Assembly: GCF_045999315.1 (NCBI RefSeq)
Contig: NZ_CP174607.1
Span: 3,162,001 to 3,226,000, forward strand
DNA: 64,000 nucleotides
Reading direction: 5' to 3'
Source: Peredibacter sp045999315
GTDB taxonomy: Bacteria > Bdellovibrionota > Bacteriovoracia > Bacteriovoracales > Bacteriovoracaceae
Position numbers and translations under genes: made by a program. Below the pieces are notes generated by a model. The model ran no database searches. It worked only from the letters and a program-made list of their open reading frames with translations, and was not told the DNA's origin. How positions within the stretch are numbered: the stretch's first letter is position 1; every line of letters begins with the position of its first letter. This document shows positions 24,850 through 33,715 of this stretch, piece by piece.

Positions 24850-26466
24850 ATGCTTAGAGAAAAAAGTCTTAAATTTAAGTTACTGCTCTCATTTGGGACC
24901 CTGTCTCTTTTTGTGCTTGTATTAACAGGGCTAAGTCTTCATTCGATGCAGACAATTAACACTCAGTATGGCCACATCGTTAATGTGACCATGGGTAACC
25001 TTCAGTCTGTGGCAACAATCAATGCTCTTGTTAACGAAGCAAACCGTCTGAACCTTCGTGTGTTCATGGGCATGGTTCAAGGAGACGAAGCGACTTTGAT
25101 GAGAAATGCCGGTGAGTATCCTCAGCGTTCAGCTGACCTGGATAAAATCAATGCTCATTATCGTTCAACTCCGTTCGCTGAAGGTGAAGAACAACTTTAT
25201 GAGGCCGTATGGAACGCTTGGAAGGCCTATGACAAACAGGCCCTGGAATATCTAAAATTGGCCAAAGTCGGGATTCAAGATCCAGCTGCGAAAGAAAAAG
25301 CGACTGATATTTTAAACAATAACATGCGTGAGGCACGTAATCAGATTGAGACCACAGTAAATGCACTGGTCGCGTTCCAGGAAAAAGACGCTGAGATGCG
25401 CTCAACTTCAGCAATCGAGACTTACCAAACATCTTTTGGTCTTCTCGTCACAATTGCTCTGTGTATTCTTGCTGGTTCTGCCGTGATTGGTTTCTTGTTC
25501 TCAAATTACATGAATAAAACTCTTTCAAGCATTGCTGACAGAATCCGCAGTTCGGCCGATCAGACTTCTCTCGCAAGCCATGAATTAACTTCAGCTTCAT
25601 CAACTCTTTCTCAAGGTGCCACTGAATCAGCGGCCTCTCTGGAAGAAACAGTTTCTTCGCTGGAAGAACTTTCATCAATGGTGAAACTTAACTCTGACCA
25701 CGCCAAAGAGGCCAATACTCTTTCGAAGAAATCTCTCGACTCTGCTGAGCACGGTGAAAAAGAAATCACAAGCCTTCTTGAGGCCATGTCAAACATGGAA
25801 AGATCTTCTAAGAAGATTGAAGAGATCATTAACGTTATTGATGATATCGCCTTCCAAACAAACCTACTTGCCCTTAACGCCGCTGTTGAGGCGGCCCGTG
25901 CAGGTGAACAAGGTAAAGGTTTTGCCGTGGTGGCCGATGCGGTAAGAAACCTTGCCGGTCGTTCTGCATCTGCCGCAAAAGACATCAATAATCTCATTAA
26001 AGAGAACGTTGAAATGACTGAAAGTGGTGTTCGCATCGCCAGCACATCTGGTGCGACCCTTAAGGTCATTGTGGAGTCAGCGAAAAAAGTTTCTGATCTA
26101 AATGCTGAAATCTCCGCCGCCTCTCAAGAACAGGCCAATGGTATTGAGCAGATTTCTAAGGCCATGAACCATCTGGATCAAGCGATCCAAGGCAATGCTT
26201 CTTCATCTGAGGAAGTGGCCTCATCTGCTTCTGAAATGTCCTCTCAATCAGACTGCTTAATTGGAATGGTAAAAGAGCTTAAGACATTCGTTGAAGGAGG
26301 TAAGAGTGATTCTGTTCCAGCTCCTGCGAGCAAAACTCAGAAACATAAAATGCCTCAACCTAGCGCCAACAAGGGCGTTGGTGTTAAAAAGCCAAGTAAC
26401 GTTATCCCTTTCAATACAGATTCTGATCATGGGAATGATTCAATCGGTAAGGCCGAAGGTTTCTAA
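24850..26466 (+). CDS. Methyl-accepting chemotaxis protein
   Basis: 538 residues. Membrane helices at about 8-30 and 195-217 enclose a ~165-residue periplasmic four-helix sensor. No clear HAMP; a long coiled coil leads to the signalling tip IDDIAFQTNLLALNAAVEAARAGEQGKGFAVVAD (written in two parts: IDDIAFQTNLLALNAAV and EAARAGEQGKGFAVVAD). The C-terminus is a flexible Lys/Pro/Asn-rich tail without a CheR-binding pentapeptide. GGAGA precedes the ATG. Monocistronic. Confidence 0.93.
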   Translation: MLREKSLKFKLLLSFGTLSLFVLVLTGLSLHSMQTINTQYGHIVNVTMGNLQSVATINALVNEANRLNLRVFMGMVQGDEATLMRNAGEYPQRSADLDKINAHYRSTPFAEGEEQLYEAVWNAWKAYDKQALEYLKLAKVGIQDPAAKEKATDILNNNMREARNQIETTVNALVAFQEKDAEMRSTSAIETYQTSFGLLVTIALCILAGSAVIGFLFSNYMNKTLSSIADRIRSSADQTSLASHELTSASSTLSQGATESAASLEETVSSLEELSSMVKLNSDHAKEANTLSKKSLDSAEHGEKEITSLLEAMSNMERSSKKIEEIINVIDDIAFQTNLLALNAAVEAARAGEQGKGFAVVADAVRNLAGRSASAAKDINNLIKENVEMTESGVRIASTSGATLKVIVESAKKVSDLNAEISAASQEQANGIEQISKAMNHLDQAIQGNASSSEEVASSASEMSSQSDCLIGMVKELKTFVEGGKSDSVPAPASKTQKHKMPQPSANKGVGVKKPSNVIPFNTDSDHGNDSIGKAEGF

Positions 26467-26471
26467 TAAAG

Positions 26472-26500
26472 AAGGGACTCGAAAGAGTCCCTTTCTTTTT
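26472..26500 (+). terminator. Bidirectional Rho-independent terminator
   Basis: AAGGGACTC-GAAA-GAGTCCCTT with T-rich sequence on both strands, between the chemoreceptor and the convergent gene at 26506. Confidence 0.88.
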
Positions 26501-26505
26501 TTCTT

Positions 26506-27114
26506 TTACTCGTCCCCTTCAGGCACGGCACATTTTGGAAAATGATTACGAGGCACTTCAGTAATGGTTGTTTGACCATTCTCACCATTTGGAAGTGAAG
26601 GATCAAGAATGACCCCAACAATCTGCTTACAACTCGGAACGAAGCCATCTTCTTCCAAGGCCGCGGCGACTAGCTCATCAACTCGCCTTTGATCAAAAGG
26701 TCCAACTGTATCAGACTGAAAGTGATCATCTAAAAGTGTCCAAAGTGCCAATTGCATATCTCCAGAAGTATAAATTCCGTAACCACCTGGAGATGATTCA
26801 CCCACCATGTGCTGGTTTAATAACCAATTCGCCTCATCCAGATGCTCAGGCTTATCAACCACTCCGGCCGGGAGATGTTCTGATAAACTGGAATAGAATT
26901 TCGCATTATAAACCGTGTTGTCCTCAATCCGAGTGGCCCAATCCACACACCAACCTGGGTATGTTCCCTTTAAGAGTCCATCATCCTGAACTGAGATACT
27001 GAAATAGCTAGTGGCACCCGTTAAATGCTGAATCGTCATGGTACGATTCTCGGCAAACGCCAGTGGTGAAGCAAGAGTCGCAAGCAATCCAAGACTTAGA
27101 TAAAAGTTCTTCAT
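26506..27114 (-). CDS. Exported protein with thioester-domain-like Cys/Gln motifs
   Basis: 202 residues, signal peptide ending AFA. YPGWCVDW near residue 55 and GDMQLALWTLLDDH near 118 match the paired motifs (aromatic-C-V-D and hydrophobic-Q-x-A-hydrophobic-W) seen in TQXA-type thioester domains and in the CVDL/QLAIW exoproteins of Gram-negatives; ANWLLNQHMVG lies between, as in those. A Cys-Gln thioester would bind covalently to a surface, but this is inference. Sits 9 bp downstream of the transglutaminase-elicitor-like gene, so both are probably co-expressed. Confidence 0.6.
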   Translation of the reverse strand: MKNFYLSLGLLATLASPLAFAENRTMTIQHLTGATSYFSISVQDDGLLKGTYPGWCVDWATRIEDNTVYNAKFYSSLSEHLPAGVVDKPEHLDEANWLLNQHMVGESSPGGYGIYTSGDMQLALWTLLDDHFQSDTVGPFDQRRVDELVAAALEEDGFVPSCKQIVGVILDPSLPNGENGQTTITEVPRNHFPKCAVPEGDE

Positions 27115-27123
27115 ATTTTTCTC

Positions 27124-28254
27124 CTAATAAAGTTCTTCTTCCATTGCGAGTTCATCTGCGAACTCATCCTCTACACTTACCGGAATTTCTTTTAAAAGAT
27201 TTGGAAGTTTACTGAAGAGACCTGTAAACGTTCCGACTTTTCTTGATAGCCATAGGAAGTCAGGTCGCTGAGTCGTGATCCACTCTCCTCCAATAATTCG
27301 TCCGCTCGAATCTAGATCTAGATAATATTCATAGGTTCTTGAACGAGTGACCTGGCGACTTGTTCCTAGTACTGGTTCCCAGGTGTTACGAGTTAGGAGA
27401 AAGACATAGTTCACGACAGTTCTTACTCTCACCATGCTGACAGTTCCTGGAGCCGAAGTTCTCAGAGGCGGAAGATTTGAACTTCTAATGGTCGATCTGA
27501 AATCATAAGCAATGTGGTTCCAAACTTCATGGCCACGATCAATGTCAGCAATAAATGTTGTTCCGTCGCGACCAATTTTATTCGCAAGTACGACATGGAA
27601 TGCACCAGCATTCATATCGTGCTGACAATTGGCAGATGTGCTTGTCGTAGAACCATTACAGCGTCTTCCCATCTGACTATGGCCATCAGTAAATTTCTTC
27701 GCGTAATACCAACTTAAGAGGGCCTTAATATCAGAAGAACCGAAGGGAATCTGAATGCCGTCAGGATTTGCTAGAGTTATTGGTGTTGGCTCATCATAGT
27801 TCATTGCGGCCCCGGCCCAGCCATCACAAATTCCTTCCCATGTGGGCCGATTTGGACTGGCGTAATTTGAGACCTCACGTTTTAATGGGTAGTCATACCT
27901 TCCTATATAAAGGTCCCACTTCTCGGAAGGTGCTAGTGTGCGTAATTGGGCAAGGGTCATTTGAGCGGCTTGAGACTGGGTCGGCGAAATGGTGTTGAAT
28001 CCCGATGGCCTTGCAGCATTCCAACGATAGTTGATACCGCCTTTATAACGGGCCCAATAATCGCTGGACCAATACTTTTGTTTATCGGCCACTTTTCCTG
28101 ACAAAGGGAGCGCTGAAAACTGATGATTAAATGTAGTACTCATAATTAAGGGGCTTGAAATCCTCTGCCAAGCTCGATCAATTTCGATATTGGGAGAGGC
28201 CCATGCTCCCTGGGCCAGAGCGAGACCGAGAAATGCGTATGAGAGTTTGTTCAC
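27124..28254 (-). CDS. Exported transglutaminase-elicitor-like protein
   Basis: 376 residues from GTG 28254, chosen because AGGAGG lies six bases upstream and a signal peptide (ending AWA) follows. WEGICDGWAGAAMNY near 165 gives the Cys segment, GAFHVVLANKIGRDGTTFIADID the His, and IADIDRGHEVWN plus GGEWIT and RPDFLWL match the TGase_elicitor family (Phytophthora GP42-like transglutaminases with bacterial homologues). Predicted to form or hydrolyse Gln amide bonds outside the cell. Confidence 0.72.
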   Translation of the reverse strand: MNKLSYAFLGLALAQGAWASPNIEIDRAWQRISSPLIMSTTFNHQFSALPLSGKVADKQKYWSSDYWARYKGGINYRWNAARPSGFNTISPTQSQAAQMTLAQLRTLAPSEKWDLYIGRYDYPLKREVSNYASPNRPTWEGICDGWAGAAMNYDEPTPITLANPDGIQIPFGSSDIKALLSWYYAKKFTDGHSQMGRRCNGSTTSTSANCQHDMNAGAFHVVLANKIGRDGTTFIADIDRGHEVWNHIAYDFRSTIRSSNLPPLRTSAPGTVSMVRVRTVVNYVFLLTRNTWEPVLGTSRQVTRSRTYEYYLDLDSSGRIIGGEWITTQRPDFLWLSRKVGTFTGLFSKLPNLLKEIPVSVEDEFADELAMEEELY

Positions 28255-28373
28255 AAAATGCCTCCTGGTTTCATAATGAACTACCAAGAAGGTAAGTAAG
28301 ACTTTCAGCACTTGAATAGTCAGGGGAAGTCAAACTTCTTTATTAAAACCTAAAACCGACTAAAATAATGTTT

Positions 28374-29189
28374 ATGAAATTTGAGAACACAAAATGGAAA
28401 GTTAATGGAATCGAGCTCAATGTAGCACAAAGTGGTCCCAGGAATGGCACTCCCGTTTTATTACTGCATGGATTCCCAGAAAATTCTAAGGCCATCATTG
28501 AGGCATTCGAAGAGCTTGCAGAAAAAAACTACCGTCTCATTGCTCCTGATCAAAGAGGATATAATTTATCAGACAAGCCTCGTGGAATTAAAAACTATTC
28601 ATTAGAAATTCTCACGCAAGACATTGAAGAGCTCATTCTTGTCATGGCCCTAAAAGAAGTCATCCTCGTAGGACACGACTGGGGCGGGATGGTGGCCTGG
28701 TATCTCGCAAATCGAAGACCGGATCTTATAAAAAAACTCATTATCATCAATGCCCCCCACTACGACGTGTTCAAGAAAAACTTGTTCAAAAATCCGCTTC
28801 AAATTCTTAAAAGCTTCTATATGTTTCTGCTTTTTGTCCCAAAACTTCCTGAACTTATATTGAGCTGGGACAATTATTCCGTATTCAAATTTATTTTACG
28901 CAGAAGTGGTCATCCAAAAGTGGATGAAATGGAAGATGCATGGAGAAAAGATCGCGCAATAGAGTCCATGATCAATTGGTATCGCGCTATGATTTATGAT
29001 TTGCGCCTTCCCTATAGAAATATTCAGGTTCCTACTCTCCTCATTTGGGGAGAAGATGATGTATTTCTAACCAAAGTAATGGCCCAGCAAAGCTTGGACT
29101 ATTGCAATGAAGGGCGGGTAAAATTTGTGACGGGTGCTGGCCATTGGGTTCATTATCAAAAAATAAATGAGGTCATAGGAGAGATATGA
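28374..29189 (+). CDS. Alpha/beta hydrolase (epoxide-hydrolase-like)
   Basis: 271 residues from ATG 28374; ATG 28368 is the alternative. LLLHGFPENSKAI (oxyanion hole), DQRGYNLSDKP, nucleophile elbow VGHDWGGMVAW with Asp near 104 as in epoxide hydrolases and haloalkane dehalogenases, acid in WGEDDVFL, His in GAGHWVHY. A TAAAAT box ends seven bases upstream with no ribosome binding site. ATGA overlap with the following SDR gene. Confidence 0.85.
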   Translation: MKFENTKWKVNGIELNVAQSGPRNGTPVLLLHGFPENSKAIIEAFEELAEKNYRLIAPDQRGYNLSDKPRGIKNYSLEILTQDIEELILVMALKEVILVGHDWGGMVAWYLANRRPDLIKKLIIINAPHYDVFKKNLFKNPLQILKSFYMFLLFVPKLPELILSWDNYSVFKFILRRSGHPKVDEMEDAWRKDRAIESMINWYRAMIYDLRLPYRNIQVPTLLIWGEDDVFLTKVMAQQSLDYCNEGRVKFVTGAGHWVHYQKINEVIGEI

Positions 29190-29881
29190 AAAAGTCAGCT
29201 CTGATTACCGGTGCAAGTGGTTTAATTGGAACTGAACTCTGTCTAAAATTTCTCTCAAAAGGTCATGTTGTCTACGGAATGGACATTAAACCGAATCGTA
29301 AAATTGAACATGAAAACTTTGTCTTTCTGAAATGTGATCTCGAAAGTGAAGACTCAATCATTGAGGCCATCTCCAACGTACAAAAACTTCACGTCGTCAT
29401 CAATAATGCCGCCGACACTTCTCTTACCTTCAAAAAATTTGAAGAAGTCACATTAGAAGAATGGAACCATGGGATTGCTGTCAATCTAACGAGTGCTTTC
29501 CTCATGAGTAAATACGCACTACCGTTTTTGAAAGAGACCAAAGGGTCCATCATAAATATTTCTTCCACCCGCCATCTGATGTCTGAACCTAATACGGTCA
29601 TCTATTCTGCCAGTAAAGGAGGTATATTATCTCTTACCCACTCACTTGCTATGACTTTTGGAGATACGGTTAGGGTAAATTGTATCAGCCCAGGCTGGAT
29701 TGCTGATCCAAATGAAAAACTCACCGAAAAGGATCATAAGCAACATCCTGTAGGTCGTGTAGGCGTTCCTAGTGATATTGCAGAACTTGCCTTCTATTTA
29801 AGCTCAGAATCCGCCGGCTTTATTACAGGTCAGGATTTTATCATAGACGGCGGCATGACCAAGAAAATGATTTACGTCTAG
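29186..29881 (+). CDS. Short-chain dehydrogenase/reductase
   Basis: 231 residues. TGASGLIGTELCL (cofactor glycine motif), NNAADTS, catalytic Ser in INISSTRH, YSASKGG (YxxxK), CISPGWIADP, and the C-terminal FITGQDFIIDGG. A classical SDR, NAD(P)-dependent; substrate unknown. Coupled to the upstream hydrolase (ATGA), so the two may act on one small molecule in sequence. Confidence 0.9.
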   Translation: MKKSALITGASGLIGTELCLKFLSKGHVVYGMDIKPNRKIEHENFVFLKCDLESEDSIIEAISNVQKLHVVINNAADTSLTFKKFEEVTLEEWNHGIAVNLTSAFLMSKYALPFLKETKGSIINISSTRHLMSEPNTVIYSASKGGILSLTHSLAMTFGDTVRVNCISPGWIADPNEKLTEKDHKQHPVGRVGVPSDIAELAFYLSSESAGFITGQDFIIDGGMTKKMIYV

Positions 29882-29949
29882 AATCGTTAAGACTTTCTCA
29901 AGTTTCGGCCACTCCCTCTTCATGAAATAATGTCTCTATGGAGGTGTCT

Positions 29950-30090
29950 ATGGCACGTTTAACTACTTCAACAGGCTCGCGAGGCGAATCGGCCACTGCT
30001 CGAAATAAATCCGGTAACCATCAAGGGAACAGAAGTGGTGCTGTTAGTGGAACAGGGATCCGTTCAACAAGAACACCTAAGCACAAGTAA
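29950..30090 (+). CDS. Small basic Ser/Arg/Gly-rich protein (46 aa)
   Basis: 46 residues beginning MARLTTSTGSRGE and ending RSTRTPKHK. Good ribosome binding site GGAGG six bases before the ATG, with ATAATG upstream as a possible -10. Low complexity, strongly basic, no hydrophobic core, so probably disordered and nucleic-acid- or ribosome-binding. Ends 1 bp before the stop of the convergent radical SAM gene. No family recognised. Confidence 0.6.
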   Translation: MARLTTSTGSRGESATARNKSGNHQGNRSGAVSGTGIRSTRTPKHK

Positions 30091-30091
30091 A

Positions 30092-31159
30092 TTAGAAAAA
30101 ATCCAATTGTCCTGGAACTGTCACTTTTCTGAAATGTTCAGTTGAAAGTTCCAGGCGTTTTTTATTAAGACCTTCTTTGTTTGTATAAAGATCAAACATC
30201 GCCCTGATATGTTCAGCATATTTCCCCTCGCCCTTCATTCTAGAGCCAAAATCAGAATTATTAAGTTTTCCTCCTCTAATCTCTTTAATTCGATTTAGCA
30301 CTTTTTCTTTACGATCAGGGAAATGCTGTTCCAGCCATTGAATGAAAAGATCATCAAGAACATAGGGAAGCCTTAAAGGAACCATTCCAGCAAAACTTGC
30401 TCCAGCATTGCTCACGGCCTTGAGGATATTTGGCATCTCATGATCGGTTAATCCAGGAATAATTGGGGCCACCATACTTCCTACAGGAATCCCAGCTTTC
30501 GCCAAGGTCTCAATGGCCCTTAATCTAGAGACGGGGTGAGAAGTTCTTGGTTCCATCACTTCCGCCACTTTAGGGTTTAAGGTCGTCACAGAAATAAAAA
30601 CACCCACTCCATTAATCTGGGCCATGTCTTTTAAAATATCAATGTCTCTCGTCACCAAGTGGTTCTTAGTGATGATGGTAAATGGATTTCGAAATTCTCT
30701 CATGACATCCAAACACTTTCTTGTGATCTCAAGTTTTCGCTCAATCGGTTGATAACAATCAGTCACACCACTAAAGTTCACGACCTCCGGTTTCCAGGAA
30801 CGGGAGGACAATTTGTCTCTCAGAAGTTCAGGTGCGTTGTGCTTGACCAGAATTTTAGTCTCAAAATCCATTCCGGCAGAAAGACCCAAATATTCATGAG
30901 TGGGTCTGGCGAAGCAATAGACACACCCATGCTCACAACCTCGATAAGGATTCACACTAAAATCAAATCCGACATCCGGGCTATCATTTTGCGTTAAGAT
31001 GCTTCTTGAAGGATCTGAGATAAACTGGGTGCGATAAAGTGGCATTTCATCCTCAGGAGAATGCTGAACGTAATCCCCTTCCAGGATCTCTACATTTTCA
31101 AATCTATTAAGCGGGTTTAATGCGGTCCCGCGTCCTTTTACTTTTTCCGGTCTTTCCAT
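30092..31159 (-). CDS. PA0069-family radical SAM protein
   Basis: 355 residues from ATG 31159 (MERPEKVKGRGTALN); a TATGGT box ends seven bases upstream and no ribosome site is seen. FSVNPYRGCEHGCVYCFARP carries the CxxxCxxC cluster motif, and RTQFISDPSRSILTQNDSPDVGF, HEYLGLSAG, VEVMEPRTSHPVSRLRAI are typical of the PA0069/Rv2578c family (related to spore photoproduct lyase). Substrate unproven. Confidence 0.92.
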   Translation of the reverse strand: MERPEKVKGRGTALNPLNRFENVEILEGDYVQHSPEDEMPLYRTQFISDPSRSILTQNDSPDVGFDFSVNPYRGCEHGCVYCFARPTHEYLGLSAGMDFETKILVKHNAPELLRDKLSSRSWKPEVVNFSGVTDCYQPIERKLEITRKCLDVMREFRNPFTIITKNHLVTRDIDILKDMAQINGVGVFISVTTLNPKVAEVMEPRTSHPVSRLRAIETLAKAGIPVGSMVAPIIPGLTDHEMPNILKAVSNAGASFAGMVPLRLPYVLDDLFIQWLEQHFPDRKEKVLNRIKEIRGGKLNNSDFGSRMKGEGKYAEHIRAMFDLYTNKEGLNKKRLELSTEHFRKVTVPGQLDFF

Positions 31160-31256
31160 AAAAATAACCATAGCACACATTTCCGTATTTTTTCCGTATT
31201 TTCTTATTGCCTTACAATTTAGTTGAATTAGAATAAAAAATGAAAGGAGCAAACAT

Positions 31257-31664
31257 ATGAGCATCAAAAAATATGAAGGAAGTTGTCACTGCAAGAAAGT
31301 TCGTTTCGAAGTGGATCTGGATCTTACAAAAGGTTCGGGAAGATGCAATTGTTCATTCTGCGCGAAAGTACGTAACTGGAGTGCCATGGTAAAACCAGGG
31401 GCCTTTAAGCTCCTCACCAATGAACAAGATGTAGGTCTTTATCAGTTCAACACGAACAGTAATAGTCACGCCTTTTGTAAGAACTGTGGGATCCGTACGT
31501 TTACAAAAGGATATGTGGAACAAATTGGTGGTCACTTCGTGAGTATTGCGATTAGTACTCTCGACAATATTTCTCCTGAGGAATTATCCCATGTTCCTAT
31601 CCAGTACATGGATGGACTTCACAACAACTGGTTTAACTCCCCAGCAGAAACGAAGTACCTTTAA
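31257..31664 (+). CDS. GFA-family (glutathione-dependent formaldehyde-activating-like) protein
   Basis: 135 residues. Two zinc sites of the GFA fold: GSCHCKKVRF, RCNCSFCAKV and FCKNCGIRTF. AAAGGAG precedes the ATG. Family members bind glutathione or S-thiol adducts; most are not proven to speed formaldehyde-glutathione addition. It could still relate to the frmA operon at 3.6-5.6 kb. Convergent 4-bp overlap with the SOD gene. Confidence 0.9.
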   Translation: MSIKKYEGSCHCKKVRFEVDLDLTKGSGRCNCSFCAKVRNWSAMVKPGAFKLLTNEQDVGLYQFNTNSNSHAFCKNCGIRTFTKGYVEQIGGHFVSIAISTLDNISPEELSHVPIQYMDGLHNNWFNSPAETKYL

Positions 31665-32182
31665 TTCATTTTAATCACACCACAGGCGATTCTGGCACCA
31701 GAGTCGCCACTCGGTTGAGTTTTGAAATCATCGGCCTTGGCGTGAATGATAACGGACTTACCAGCGAACTCCTGTAGGTCTTTTGCCTCATCTTTTTTAA
31801 GAATCATTTCCATATGGGCCTCACCTTTGGCATTGGCCACAAGATTTCCCATATCACCCATATGACTCATTTCACTCTTTGGGGAGCCATGTTTCATGTT
31901 GGTTGGATTGAAATGATCTCCGGCCGTTTTGAAATCTGGTCCTTCGCATTTTCCCACTTGATGAACATGAAATCCGTGAGTGGTGTTAGGTGTGAGTCCA
32001 GTTGCATCGGCGGTGATTTTCAGGCCCTCAGGAACAGTTTGAAAGATCACTTCGGCCTTTAGATTTTTTTGAGTGGCGGAAGAAAGATCGGCCTCGGCAA
32101 TCTTAGAAGGGGTCTTGGCCGCGATCGCCACATTTAAGATTAGGGCCGAAATGAGAAGAAGACGTACATTGGTATTTCTCAT
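31661..32182 (-). CDS. sodC: Exported Cu,Zn superoxide dismutase
   Basis: 173 residues from ATG 32182 (AGAGGAGAATTT upstream). Signal peptide ends AIA. Copper/zinc ligands visible: GFHVHQVGKC, GDHFNPTNMKHG, HMGDMGN, VIIHAKADD; disulphide partner and closing GARIACGVI. Converts periplasmic superoxide to peroxide and oxygen. Neighbour of a Cys-rich copper-binding protein, which could buffer its metal. Confidence 0.93.
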   Translation of the reverse strand: MRNTNVRLLLISALILNVAIAAKTPSKIAEADLSSATQKNLKAEVIFQTVPEGLKITADATGLTPNTTHGFHVHQVGKCEGPDFKTAGDHFNPTNMKHGSPKSEMSHMGDMGNLVANAKGEAHMEMILKKDEAKDLQEFAGKSVIIHAKADDFKTQPSGDSGARIACGVIKMN

Positions 32183-32200
32183 AAATTCTCCTCTTGAAAT

Positions 32201-32232
32201 AAAAATGGCCATCCGGAGATGACCATTTTTTT
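32201..32232 (-). terminator. Hairpin terminator
   Basis: AAAAATGGcCATC-CGGA-GATGaCCATTTTT, with T runs on both strands, between sodC and the Cys-rich protein gene. Confidence 0.75.
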
Positions 32233-32339
32233 CCAGCACGATTAGTAAGGCTTCCGCCATCCTTTTCGGCCAGACTAGTTAAGCCTAATCTTCAATTATC
32301 GAAAGCAGAAGGACATTATCCTCATTTTATCCGCAAGAG

Positions 32340-32702
32340 TTACTGAACCATATTTCTACAGGAATCTGCACACTGCCTACACATGGCCGCACACTCTTGC
32401 ATAACAGGATCTTCTGGATCCACTTCGTCACATGATGTAGCACAGGCATCACAAACTTTTGCACATACCTGACAGAGTTCAATGGCAAAGGAACTATTGA
32501 ATTGCATAAAGCTGGCACTTGTACTGCACAGTTGAGCACATTCCATCATGAGAGAAAGATGTTTGGCCTCTACGTGTTTTCCTCCCATCGACATGCAATG
32601 GGAAAGACAGACCGTACATTGCTCATAACAACTAAAACAATCACTAATACATTCTTCGTATTCTTTTGGGTGTGGGCCGAACTCTTGCTGGGTTGTTTCC
32701 AT
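32340..32702 (-). CDS. Cys-rich four-helix-bundle copper-binding protein (Csp/DUF326-like)
   Basis: 120 residues from ATG 32702 (AAAGGAG upstream). About 15 cysteines in CxxxC spacing along helices: CISDCFSCYEQC, CLSHC, CAQLC, CQVCAKVCDACATSC, CAAMCRQCADSC. Matches copper-storage proteins (Csp3-like) that hold Cu(I) inside a helical tube. No signal peptide, so cytosolic. Likely protects against copper or supplies it. Confidence 0.88.
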   Translation of the reverse strand: METTQQEFGPHPKEYEECISDCFSCYEQCTVCLSHCMSMGGKHVEAKHLSLMMECAQLCSTSASFMQFNSSFAIELCQVCAKVCDACATSCDEVDPEDPVMQECAAMCRQCADSCRNMVQ

Positions 32703-32782
32703 ACAGAACTCCTTTAATGCCATTATGGCGGAACTTCTCTATGAAAAATTGAATCTGAATGCGTGGATCTTCAATGGGCAGG

Positions 32783-32816
32783 ACAAAAAAAAAGGGCGAC
32801 CTAAGCCCGCCCTTTT
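32783..32816 (-). terminator. Rho-independent terminator of the PAP2 gene
   Basis: Minus strand: AAAGGGCGGG...CGCCCTTT stem followed by nine T. Confidence 0.88.
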
Positions 32817-32825
32817 AGGTGAAGA

Positions 32826-33470
32826 TTAATCTCTTCTATTTCTTCTGTTATCGCGGATCATTTTGCTTGCAAGGTAATCACCAAGCTTAATACCGGCATT
32901 GATATCTGACGGATAGTGAACGCCACCGATTACACGGTTAAGAGCGGCCTGATTAGCGGCATTGATGAAAGCTTCAGCACGCTTAGGAAATCTATGAGCA
33001 AGAAGACGAGCAAAAACACGCGCTACAGTTGCGTGACCACTTGGATAAGACTCAGAAGTCTCTTTCTTGATACAAGGTTTTAAGTCTCTGTGGCTAAGAT
33101 ATGGACGAGGACGGCCATAAAGTTTTTTTGCAAGGTATGCGTTTCCACCTGCTTCCCCGTACTGCTTAAGGAATTCAATTGAGAGCTCTTCAACTTGAGA
33201 CTTCGTCAAAAGGTGACCAAAAAGTGACCCAAGTGTAGCGCTCTCTTGTTGAGAGGCCGCTTGGCAATCTCTTCTTGTGCGGTTCTCTTGATATTGTCTT
33301 AGAACTTCCAGGTCTTCAGATTCTTCAACTGATCCTGGGGCAGGAAATGAACCAATAACTTTATCAATTTCAAATGGTGATAGAATGATGAGATCTTTTT
33401 CGTTACCTGTCTGAGCGTTCGCTGCAACCGTGAACACAACACCCAGAATTAATGACAATGCGTACTTCAT
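32826..33470 (-). CDS. Exported PAP2-type acid phosphatase
   Basis: 214 residues, signal peptide ending NAQ. The three PAP2 motifs are visible: KLYGRPRPYL (KxxxRP), SYPSGHAT (PSGH) and NRVIGGVHYPSD (R-x5-HxxxD, with Asn in place of the first Ser). Resembles class A non-specific acid phosphatases (PhoN-like) that remove phosphate in the periplasm, useful for nucleotides released from prey. Confidence 0.88.
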   Translation of the reverse strand: MKYALSLILGVVFTVAANAQTGNEKDLIILSPFEIDKVIGSFPAPGSVEESEDLEVLRQYQENRTRRDCQAASQQESATLGSLFGHLLTKSQVEELSIEFLKQYGEAGGNAYLAKKLYGRPRPYLSHRDLKPCIKKETSESYPSGHATVARVFARLLAHRFPKRAEAFINAANQAALNRVIGGVHYPSDINAGIKLGDYLASKMIRDNRRNRRD

Positions 33471-33548
33471 TTACGTCTCCTTGAATGGAGAATTAGTTTG
33501 AAGTACCCAACCCAATGTATCAAGTATAAAGTGAGCGAAAATGCTTAC

Positions 33549-33564
33549 ATTACATAAATGTAAT
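33549..33564. promoter_or_regulatory. Palindrome ATTACAT-AA-ATGTAAT
   Basis: Perfect 16-bp palindrome about 80 bp upstream of the PAP2 gene start in a 245-bp intergenic region. Possible operator. The rest of the gap shows no clear gene. Confidence 0.4.
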
Positions 33565-33715
33565 AATTAATCATTTATATGGTTTAGGGTCGCCTCTAGC
33601 ACCCGCAGCATTAGCTCTCGCAGCGCTTCAAGCTCTTGTTAATTAAAATCTTTTAATACTTATTCTTCGAGTTTTTTTTGCAAGGTCCGCACCTTGGCCG
33701 TCAGCGTTAGTTAAA

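Noticed and set aside
33590..33650. Alanine/leucine-rich coding-looking patch in the 33.5-33.7 kb gap
   Set aside because: No start codon with a ribosome site in either direction and immediate stops; could be a decayed fragment but cannot be supported.
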